Shown here one piece after another: positions 55,709-64,000 of a stretch of 64,000 nt of DNA. The notes below the pieces were generated by a model. It ran no database searches. It saw only the letters and a list, made by a program, of their open reading frames with translations, and was not told the origin of the DNA. Within the stretch, counting starts at the first letter, position 1, and each line of letters begins with the position of its first letter. The position numbers and the translations under genes were made by a program. The DNA is from Anaerolineaceae bacterium oral taxon 439 (GTDB lineage Bacteria > Chloroflexota > Anaerolineae > Anaerolineales > Anaerolineaceae). The stretch lies in assembly GCA_001717545.1 (NCBI GenBank), contig CP017039.1, positions 2,666,001-2,730,000 of the forward strand, in the 5' to 3' direction.

Positions 55709-55729
55709 GAAAGCTTGCTGGAAAGATTG

Positions 55730-57437
<1,708 letters not shown>

Positions 57438-57534
57438 TCCCAATCATTCTACCATTACCCGCCGCTTTCCCGTCCGACCGAACGCGTCATGCCTGACGGA
57501 CGATAAAAAATCCAAACCACGGTAAAATAAATTC

Positions 57535-58323
57535 ATGATCCAACCTCGCTTTGCCCTGTCCCGATCGGCGCTGAAACGCGTCGGAGTTTCTTTCCTCGCC
57601 GCGCTCGGAGCAGCGCTTCTCTTCCTGATCGTGGTCGCGCTGCGCGACGAACGAATCGGCGGGAGGGAAATCCTCTTCGCCGCCGCCGGATTCGTCGGAG
57701 TCTTCGCAGTCTCGATGTTCCTGCTGCGAAACGTCGATATCGCCGCGAAAGAAAACGTCATTGCCGCAAGCGGCGCCGTGGCGGTCGCGCTCGGCGTCAT
57801 GATTTTCCGGCTGATCCCGCTTCCGGCTCAGCTCTTCCTGCTGACCGGCGTCCAGGCGGAAATTCTCGATCTCGAACCGGGGACGGAAATCGAGCTGTAT
57901 TGGGCGTACTGGAGCGACGGGATTTCGAAAGACGGCGAAGATACGCCGCGCTCCCTCCGGGATATCAGCTATAACGATTTCAGCGCAACCGGAAGCTGGA
58001 CGGTCAGCGAAGCGGGAATCCTGCGTACGAACGAGAAGGGGGCCGCGCTCCGATTCCTGAACCTCGGGCCGCACGACGGCTTTCCGGTTCTCAGCTTTCG
58101 CACGATCGGGGGCGACGCGCTCATCGCGCTGCGGCAGAACGGGAAAAGATCTTTCTACTCGATCAACGGAAATTTCACGGACCCGACGCCGGTTTTCGGT
58201 CGGCATGCGCTGCGGCTGCATCGCGTGGCCGCGTTTTCAGCGGAAACGATCGCGATTGGATCCGTCCTGTTTCCGATCCTCGCGGCGTTGACCGTCCGTC
58301 TTTTCCAAAAAAATTCGACATGA
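57535..58323 (+). CDS. Membrane protein of unknown function
   Basis: The protein has 262 residues. Three N-terminal helices (near 15-36, 45-62 and 72-95) are followed by an extracytoplasmic domain of about 120 residues (EIELYWAYWSDGISKDGEDT, WTVSEAGILRTNEKG, FPVLSFRTIGGDALI) and a last helix at 236-256. There is no Shine-Dalgarno sequence. TAAAAT at 57523-57528 lies 6 nt before the ATG, consistent with a leaderless start. The stop overlaps the YfhO-like gene by 4 bp, so the two probably work together at the membrane, perhaps in surface glycosylation. Confidence 0.7.
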   Translation: MIQPRFALSRSALKRVGVSFLAALGAALLFLIVVALRDERIGGREILFAAAGFVGVFAVSMFLLRNVDIAAKENVIAASGAVAVALGVMIFRLIPLPAQLFLLTGVQAEILDLEPGTEIELYWAYWSDGISKDGEDTPRSLRDISYNDFSATGSWTVSEAGILRTNEKGAALRFLNLGPHDGFPVLSFRTIGGDALIALRQNGKRSFYSINGNFTDPTPVFGRHALRLHRVAAFSAETIAIGSVLFPILAALTVRLFQKNST

Positions 58324-60812
58324 AACAGCTTCGCGACCGTTCACCCGCTATTCTCATCAGCGCTTTTTTTGCGCCGGTCATCCTGCTGATCCTTGTATTG
58401 ATGAACCTCGGCGTATATCCGTTTGGCGAAGGGACCTTCCTGCGCGCCGATATGAACAGCCAGTACAGCGCCTTTTTAACTTACCTGCGTTCAATCCTTC
58501 TGGGCGAAAACGACCTGTTTTATTCGTTCTCGATGAACGGCGGCGGGAATTTTTATTTTCTTTATACTTACTACCTTGCCAACCCGTTCAACTGGCTCAT
58601 GGCGCTCATTCCAGCAGAAGACATTCCCCAGGCACTGACGTTTTTTATCCTTATCCGCTTGGGGCTGGCGGGGCTGACGATGAACCTGTACCTGCGGCGG
58701 ATCAGGCCGTCCTCGTTCGGCTGGGGAACGCTGCTCTTTTCGACGTCGTACGCGCTGATGACGTATACGCTCGTCTGCGCTGAGAATTACTTTTTTATCG
58801 ACGGCGTCGTCATGCTCCCGCTCGTCCTGATCGGGATCGAGGATATCTTCGAACGGAAATCCTTCCTCGGCTACGCGCTCGCGCTGGGGTTCATGCTGTT
58901 GATCCAGTTTTATATCGGCTGGATGATCTGTATTTTCGCGGTACTGTACTTCCTGTTCAGGATTTTGAATCGCTCAGGAAACGGGAAGCGGTCGAACCGG
59001 GGCGCGCTGCGCCGTTTTATCGCCGGTTCGCTTCTTGCCGCGCTCTGTGCCTCGATCATCCTCGTTCCGGTCGCGGCGGGGTTGTCCGCGCTTCCGAAGG
59101 ATACGAATATCCCCTGGACGCAAAAGATTTCCAATTTCAGTTTTTTCAGCCTGCTCGGGAAAAACCTGCCGGGCGCGTATGACACGATGGAATTTCGATA
59201 CGGACTGCCCGGAATTTACAGCGGCGCGCTGATAACCGTTTATTTTCTGCTCTATCTTACCGCGGACGCCGTGACCCGAAAAGAACGGCTGCTGACGGCG
59301 GGCATGCTGCTTTTCCTCTGGATCAGCTTTTGGAGCTATGGGCTGAACCGCGTCTGGCATGGATTCGCCGAGCCGGTCTGGTGGCCTTACCGCTACTCGT
59401 TTCTTTTCAGCTTCTGGCTCATTCGCGCGGCGGCGCTGAGATTCCCCACGGACGAACGGGCGCCGTCCGGAAAACGGCTCCTTCTCAGCGGGATCCTTGC
59501 CGTCGCCTGCTGGCTGCCGCTCCTGACCGGGTTTCATCTCGCGAGCCTGCGCCTGACCTTGATTGAATCGGCGTTTCTCCTTTTTTTCATGCTTGCCGAA
59601 ACGCTGCGCGGGAAGCTCGGGCGGGCGTTCCTGCCCGCCGTCTCCGTCGTCGTCCTGATGAATCTATATCTGCATGCGTCGACGATCCTCGGTCCAAACC
59701 TGACCGACCCCAACCCCGCGGAACCGTATCGCGAACGGATCCGGGCTTTTTCCGCGCTGCTGGATCCCGTCGCGAAAGGTCGGACCGATTTATTCAGGAT
59801 CGAAAATCTGGATATCCGCGACAGCAACGACCCGATGCGGCTCGGATATCAGGGACTCACGCATTATTCTTCAACGGTAAGCTACGCTGATTATTTATTT
59901 CCGCTCCGGATTTTCGGCGTTCCGCAGCGGCACTACTGGACGACCGTCACGGAGGGCGTTCCCGCCGCGACGCTCTCGCTTTTCGGGATCGAAGCGACGT
60001 TGAAAAGCGCGACGGAAATATCCATGAATCCCAACGCGCTTCCGATCGCTTTTTCCGCTCCCAGCTCGATTATTCGCAGCGTTATTCTTACCCATCTCCC
60101 ATACGAGAACCTGAACGCTGCGTTCAAGGCCATATCCGGCGAAGATTTCGGGCCGATTTACGAAGCGGTCGAAAGCGAAAAAACGCCGGAATCCGACGGT
60201 GAAACGATCTGGAATTTTCGTCCGCGTCAAATCGCCCCGGTTTACATGTACGTTGAAAATCAGGAAATCGAACCGAACCTGATCGAATCCGCCGCGGGGC
60301 CGCAAACGATTCAGGTATTTCCCGACGAATCTTACCTTCTCGGGACGATCCAACAGGGGGAAAACGTTCGCGTGACCTCCCATCCGGATCCCAATTCCGC
60401 GGATCCCGCCGGCAATCGCGTTTTCTACAGCGAATCCCTTGACGTCCTCGGCCGCTACGCGGGCGTCATTCAGCCGCGCGGCGTCCCGGTCGAAAAAATC
60501 CGCCCGTCGCAGCTGCGCGCGCGATTCACCGGCGACGCCGAAACGCCGTACCTGTTTTTCTCGATCCTTTACGACGAGGGCTGGAAAGCGTACGTCGACG
60601 GCGAGGAACGGCTCCTGATCCCCGCGCTGAATTATTTCATGATGATCCAGGCCGACCCCGGAACGCATGTCGTCGAGCTGCGCTACACGCCGCCGGGATT
60701 CCGGACCGGCGCCGCGCTGTCGTTCGCGGGGATCGCGCTGCTGCTGATCGCCGCGTTCATGGAGCGAAAGAAATCCGAGCCCATGGACCCCAAAGCTGAC
60801 GGCTTCGTGTAA
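58320..60812 (+). CDS. YfhO-family membrane protein (GT-C glycosyltransferase-like)
   Basis: This 830-residue polytopic protein has about 12-13 helices in the first 460 residues and a large extracytoplasmic C-terminal domain, closing with one last helix near 793-813. Family hallmarks: the first outer loop LRADMNSQYSAFLTYLRSIL with an acidic residue after helix 1, SMNGGGNFYFLYTYYLANPF, and the C-terminal ILYDEGWKAYVDGEE. YfhO proteins are linked to glycosylation of cell-wall polymers such as lipoteichoic acid using lipid-linked sugars. The start overlaps the upstream gene (ATGA). A methyltransferase gene follows after 9 bp. Confidence 0.9.
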   Translation: MKQLRDRSPAILISAFFAPVILLILVLMNLGVYPFGEGTFLRADMNSQYSAFLTYLRSILLGENDLFYSFSMNGGGNFYFLYTYYLANPFNWLMALIPAEDIPQALTFFILIRLGLAGLTMNLYLRRIRPSSFGWGTLLFSTSYALMTYTLVCAENYFFIDGVVMLPLVLIGIEDIFERKSFLGYALALGFMLLIQFYIGWMICIFAVLYFLFRILNRSGNGKRSNRGALRRFIAGSLLAALCASIILVPVAAGLSALPKDTNIPWTQKISNFSFFSLLGKNLPGAYDTMEFRYGLPGIYSGALITVYFLLYLTADAVTRKERLLTAGMLLFLWISFWSYGLNRVWHGFAEPVWWPYRYSFLFSFWLIRAAALRFPTDERAPSGKRLLLSGILAVACWLPLLTGFHLASLRLTLIESAFLLFFMLAETLRGKLGRAFLPAVSVVVLMNLYLHASTILGPNLTDPNPAEPYRERIRAFSALLDPVAKGRTDLFRIENLDIRDSNDPMRLGYQGLTHYSSTVSYADYLFPLRIFGVPQRHYWTTVTEGVPAATLSLFGIEATLKSATEISMNPNALPIAFSAPSSIIRSVILTHLPYENLNAAFKAISGEDFGPIYEAVESEKTPESDGETIWNFRPRQIAPVYMYVENQEIEPNLIESAAGPQTIQVFPDESYLLGTIQQGENVRVTSHPDPNSADPAGNRVFYSESLDVLGRYAGVIQPRGVPVEKIRPSQLRARFTGDAETPYLFFSILYDEGWKAYVDGEERLLIPALNYFMMIQADPGTHVVELRYTPPGFRTGAALSFAGIALLLIAAFMERKKSEPMDPKADGFV

Positions 60813-60821
60813 ACTTAAATC

Positions 60822-61817
60822 ATGGTTCCAGAAGACGCAATGCCGCTGATTCTCTCCGCGCTCCGGCTCAGGAGCGCCGCGCCGGACGGAGCCGTCCGCC
60901 TTTTCAACGGGTTTTACGAAGGTTATCCGCCGCTTTCGATCGACCGTTACGGCGATACGATCGTTTTCCAGTCCTTCGCGAAAAGCGGGCTCGATCCGGC
61001 GATCCGAAACGCGCTGATAGAGACGTTCCATTCCGATCCGACCGTCGGCGCGATCCTGCTGAAAGAGCGCTTTTCAAAGGCTCAGCGCGAGCGGAACGGC
61101 GTTTTCCTGTTCGGAGAAAAAGGCTGCGAACGGGTCCGCGAATTCGGCGTCAGCTATCCGATCCGGTTGACGCTGAATCAGGACTGTTCGTTTTATCTCG
61201 ACACGACGTTACTGCGAAAGTACATGATCGAGAATTCAGGCGGAAAAACCGTATTAAATACCTTCGCCTATACCGGATCGCTCGGGCTGGCGGCGCTCGC
61301 CGGCGGCGCTCGGAAAGTCGTCCAGACCGACCTGAATCCCGCATTTCTGAAAATCTGCGAAGACGAAGCCGAACGCGCGGGGATCAGCCCAAGCCGACAT
61401 GAAAACGTCGCCGCCGACTTCTTCGCGCTGACGACCGCGTATCGAAGGGCCGGAAAACGCTTCGATATCGTCATCCTCGATCCGCCGTTTTTTTCGTTGA
61501 CCGGGCGGGGACGCGTCGATCAGGAGCGTTCTTTTATCGCGTTGATCAATAAAGCGCGCCCGCTCGTCGCCGACGGCGGGACGCTGATCGTCGTGAATAA
61601 CGCGCTTTACCTTTCGGGAGCGGCGTTCTTATCCGAAATCCGGTCGCGCCTCCCAGGCCAGTATATAACCGCGCTCCCTCCGATCCCGGTCCCTGAATCC
61701 TTTATCGGACGCTGCGCGTCCGCAAAGCTTCCCGCCGATCCCGCCCCGTTCAATCACCCGACAAAAATCCTTCCGCTCCGCGTTCGAAGAAAAGACGGAC
61801 GCGGAACGAGCGAATAA
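60822..61817 (+). CDS. Class I SAM-dependent rRNA methyltransferase, RlmI/RlmK-like
   Basis: The protein has 331 residues. The N-terminal part (VRLFNGFYEGYPPLSIDRYG) resembles the EEHEE/PUA-adjacent region of RlmI-type enzymes, without a full PUA domain. The methyltransferase domain has motif I VLNTFAYTGSLGLAALAGGA, an acidic motif VVQTDLNPAFLKICEDEAER and the catalytic DIVILDPPFFSL. Such enzymes methylate cytosine C5 or guanine N7/N2 in 23S rRNA. It sits 9 bp after the YfhO gene and 12 bp before the lipoprotein gene. The exact target base is not predictable. Confidence 0.88.
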   Translation: MVPEDAMPLILSALRLRSAAPDGAVRLFNGFYEGYPPLSIDRYGDTIVFQSFAKSGLDPAIRNALIETFHSDPTVGAILLKERFSKAQRERNGVFLFGEKGCERVREFGVSYPIRLTLNQDCSFYLDTTLLRKYMIENSGGKTVLNTFAYTGSLGLAALAGGARKVVQTDLNPAFLKICEDEAERAGISPSRHENVAADFFALTTAYRRAGKRFDIVILDPPFFSLTGRGRVDQERSFIALINKARPLVADGGTLIVVNNALYLSGAAFLSEIRSRLPGQYITALPPIPVPESFIGRCASAKLPADPAPFNHPTKILPLRVRRKDGRGTSE

Positions 61818-61829
61818 AGGAGGCCGCGC

Positions 61830-63179
61830 TTGACCGCGAGAAGAAAAGCTCTTTCGTTGATCCTGATTTTCCTGGCCGTGATCGCTCTCTGCGGCTGTAC
61901 AGTTGAAATATATGATCTTCAGCCGGTTCTTCCGACTGTCCTGACGCCGACGCCCTTCCGGACCGCGACCCCGGTCTCGCGGCAGGCGCTTCCGCTCCTT
62001 GACGCGCTGGCGACGAGTACCCCGCCGATTCATCTTGCGCCAACGCCGGTAACGGCCCAGACCGCGGTCGATATTCTTGACGTCCGCATGATCGACGGCG
62101 GGATTGGCTGGGCAATCGCCCATCTCCCGAACGGAATCGGCAAGCTAATTGTCCGGACCGTCGACGGCGGGGAGACCTGGGAAAACGTAACGCCGCCGGA
62201 GCTGATTTACGATAACCTCGGACGGAACCTCGAACCCGCCGCTTACTTCATCGACGCGAATCAGGCGTTTATCCTTTACTGGGAGACCGATCGCTGGACG
62301 CCCGAACGCGGCGTACAGGTCTACCGGACGCGCGACGCGGGGGCGAGCTGGACCCCGTTTGACCTTCCGATCGAAGGGTACACGCTCCAACAATTCAGCG
62401 ACGTCAAAATCCGTTTTCTGACGCCGCAGTTCGGCTGGATTTTCGCGACGCTGAGCCGGACCTCCGATCTTCAATTCGTCGGGCTGTACACGACCGTCAA
62501 CGGCGGCGACAGCTGGAACATGATGATTTCCTCCGATTCAACCAACATGCCGCCGAAAGGAATTAAAAATGGCGCGGTTTTCCGAAACGCCGCCGAAGGC
62601 TGGATCAGCGGAACGAATCCGAGCGACTCGCCGGGAACGATGCTGTATCAGACGAAAGACGGGGGGAACAGGTGGGCGGCGGTACCGCTTCCCGACCCGG
62701 TCGGGGACGGCGTTCCGTCCGACCTGTTCACCAGCGGGATGTATTCCTGCGAGATGTCCGTTCCGGTTTTTGTCGATATTCTTTATCAGTACGCCTGGTC
62801 GCGGGTCGCCTGCCGCGGGGGATCGATCGACGGCCAGATCGCTTTTGTGTACTGGACATACGACAGCGGCGCGACCTGGCTTTCCTATAAACTCCCGGCC
62901 GCAGTCGGTCACCTGACCTTTTACGGGATTTATCAGGGCTGGTACTCCGTTCCGAACGACGGCGAAGATCCGTCGTTCCCGTTCAAAATCCTGACGACGC
63001 AGGACGGCGGCTCAACCTGGATGACGATCGCCAATACCGCGTGGGACAGCAGGCTTCAATTTATCACGCCGGCGATCGGGTTCGGGATCGTCGATTTTCA
63101 GGGGCGCGCTGCGTTCGTCAAGTCGACAGACGGCGGTTATAACTGGGTCCAGTCGTTCCCGATGCTGAATCCGGATTAA
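61830..63179 (+). CDS. Lipoprotein with YCF48/BNR-like beta-propeller repeats
   Basis: The protein is 449 residues from a TTG start with a strong AAAGGAGG site 7 nt upstream. The signal peptide ends in the lipobox VIALCGC, so it is membrane-anchored. A Thr/Pro-rich linker follows (PTVLTPTPFRTATP). The rest has about seven repeats of the form xTxDGGxxW: RTVDGGETW, RTRDAGASW, TTVNGGDSW, QTKDGGNRW, WTYDSGATW, TTQDGGSTW and KSTDGGYNW. These are the Asp-box-like repeats of YCF48/BNR beta propellers. Function outside photosystem assembly is unknown. It ends the operon that starts at 57535. Confidence 0.88.
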   Translation: MTARRKALSLILIFLAVIALCGCTVEIYDLQPVLPTVLTPTPFRTATPVSRQALPLLDALATSTPPIHLAPTPVTAQTAVDILDVRMIDGGIGWAIAHLPNGIGKLIVRTVDGGETWENVTPPELIYDNLGRNLEPAAYFIDANQAFILYWETDRWTPERGVQVYRTRDAGASWTPFDLPIEGYTLQQFSDVKIRFLTPQFGWIFATLSRTSDLQFVGLYTTVNGGDSWNMMISSDSTNMPPKGIKNGAVFRNAAEGWISGTNPSDSPGTMLYQTKDGGNRWAAVPLPDPVGDGVPSDLFTSGMYSCEMSVPVFVDILYQYAWSRVACRGGSIDGQIAFVYWTYDSGATWLSYKLPAAVGHLTFYGIYQGWYSVPNDGEDPSFPFKILTTQDGGSTWMTIANTAWDSRLQFITPAIGFGIVDFQGRAAFVKSTDGGYNWVQSFPMLNPD

Positions 63180-63265
63180 ATAGGGAAGATCCGCACAGCC
63201 TCCGGCTCTCCGTTGGCGCTTCGCTGCTTCTCCACTGATGTACCTTAAGAATTCCGAAAGGCCGG

Positions 63266-64000
63266 TCAGCAGATCCAGTAATAATTCGTCCATCCGATCC
63301 AGAGCAGCGTCTGGATCACGGCCAGCGCGGCGCAGAGCCAGCGGAACGCTTCTTCATTACGGATCCGCAGCGACGCGAAAATCGCCGCTGGGAAAACGAC
63401 GAGCGTATACCGCGTCATCGAATACATCAGCCCTGACGCGCCATACGCCAGCATCAAGCCGGTCGCGTAAACGGCGTATGCGCGGAGCGTCTTCTCCCGC
63501 CAGATCGCCCATGCGCTGATCGTCAGGTACGCGAGGAACGCCGCCCGATCGAGGATCGCGAGCTGCGGCGACGGATCGCGCAGCGCGTCGATCGACTCGC
63601 GAAGAATCCCGATCGGGCTGACCGTCCCGCGCGCCCAGGCTTTCTGAGCCATGAAGAAGGCGAAAAAATTCCCGGTCTTCAGGTAAAGCGTGAAAAAATG
63701 CGCCGCGATCGCCAGCGGGACGAGAAGGAACCACGTCCAGCGCCAGCCCAGTCTCCGAAAATCCCACTCGCGCCGCGACATGTAAATCCAGGCCGGAACA
63801 AGAACGATCACGAATCCGTTCGCCCGCGTCAGCGCCGCCAGCGCCGCGAAAACCGCCGACAGCGCCCATCGGTCCCGTTCCGCCGCGACGCAGACGCACA
63901 GGCTCAGGAAGAAAAATAAACTTTCCGTGTAGAACGCGGAAAAAATATACGCCGCCGGAAGACAGACCGTCAGCAGCGCCGTCCGTCCGGCGACGGCTTC
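63266..64000 (-). CDS. PIG-V-like mannosyltransferase / GT-C membrane protein (5' end outside window)
   Basis: There are 244 residues, open to the right edge of the window. The frame continues upstream of the internal GTG at 63811 without a stop. At the visible start it reads YIFSAFYTESLFFFLSL and then AALAALTRANGFVI, the hallmark of PIG-V-type GPI-mannosyltransferase-like proteins of bacteria. Several helices follow, ending in LLWIGWTNYYWIC. Such enzymes move sugars from polyprenyl-phosphate donors outside the membrane. It converges with the YCF48-like lipoprotein gene. Confidence 0.8.
   Translation of the reverse strand, partial: EAVAGRTALLTVCLPAAYIFSAFYTESLFFFLSLCVCVAAERDRWALSAVFAALAALTRANGFVIVLVPAWIYMSRREWDFRRLGWRWTWFLLVPLAIAAHFFTLYLKTGNFFAFFMAQKAWARGTVSPIGILRESIDALRDPSPQLAILDRAAFLAYLTISAWAIWREKTLRAYAVYATGLMLAYGASGLMYSMTRYTLVVFPAAIFASLRIRNEEAFRWLCAALAVIQTLLWIGWTNYYWIC

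Overview
The window looks like chromosomal DNA of an Anaerolineae-type Chloroflexota, probably a host-associated anaerobe. This is inferred, because no search could be run. It rests on four things: a Thr/Pro-repeat extracytoplasmic protein of the style common in that class, a RibXY-type riboflavin transporter under an FMN riboswitch, a prolyl-tRNA synthetase of the archaeal/eukaryotic-like type, and a pyrB-pyrI-pyrC-pyrF cluster. Most of the window is GC-rich. It is interrupted by AT-richer blocks (about 1-3430, 12240-13400, 21430-29070 and 52820-54600) that look acquired.

Layout. 1-3430: YesM/YesN-like two-component system next to a ferric-type substrate-binding lipoprotein (AT-rich). 3432-7703: methyltransferase, L-serine dehydratase and RdgB on the minus strand, then HAD phosphatase and flavodoxin on the plus strand. 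7857-12057: a secreted protein whose 5' leader carries a hexanucleotide repeat, and a carbohydrate ABC importer. 12239-13981: a small secreted protein, a transposase fragment, a duplicated promoter/operator and a YeaO-like protein. 14097-19574: a complete rRNA operon (16S-tRNA-Ile-tRNA-Ala-23S-5S, minus strand) with two strong promoters. 19869-21428: a secreted protein with a lysozyme-like segment. 21647-29067: a GntR-controlled sugar cluster (kinase, aldolase, Mgl/Rbs-like ABC importer, aldo-keto reductase) whose permease gene has an in-frame TAG. 29103-35885: SGNH hydrolase, PHP phosphoesterase, TP-rich protein, polytopic protein, LytTR/DUF3021 pair, flavin reductase and DUF308 protein. 35970-39777: pyrimidine operon with a leader ORF and attenuator. 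40411-49436: an ECF sigma factor, its anti-sigma factor and a tandem array of related secreted proteins. 49678: tRNA-Glu. 49818-52633: riboflavin ABC importer behind an FMN riboswitch. 52821-54513: AbrB-type regulator plus ABC exporter (AT-rich). 54776-64000: ProRS, YfhO-type membrane protein, RlmI-like methyltransferase, YCF48-like lipoprotein and a partial PIG-V-like glycosyltransferase.

The most notable systems are: (i) the ECF sigma/anti-sigma locus, where the anti-sigma sensor domain recurs in three full-length secreted paralogs and in one copy split across two genes, with an ECF-type promoter inside the array; (ii) a pyrBI-style leader-peptide attenuator whose leader stop codon overlaps the 5' arm of the terminator; (iii) an FMN riboswitch whose terminator also contains the Shine-Dalgarno sequence of the first transporter gene; (iv) a symmetric hexanucleotide array directly upstream of a Shine-Dalgarno sequence; (v) a 55-bp promoter/operator cassette present twice.
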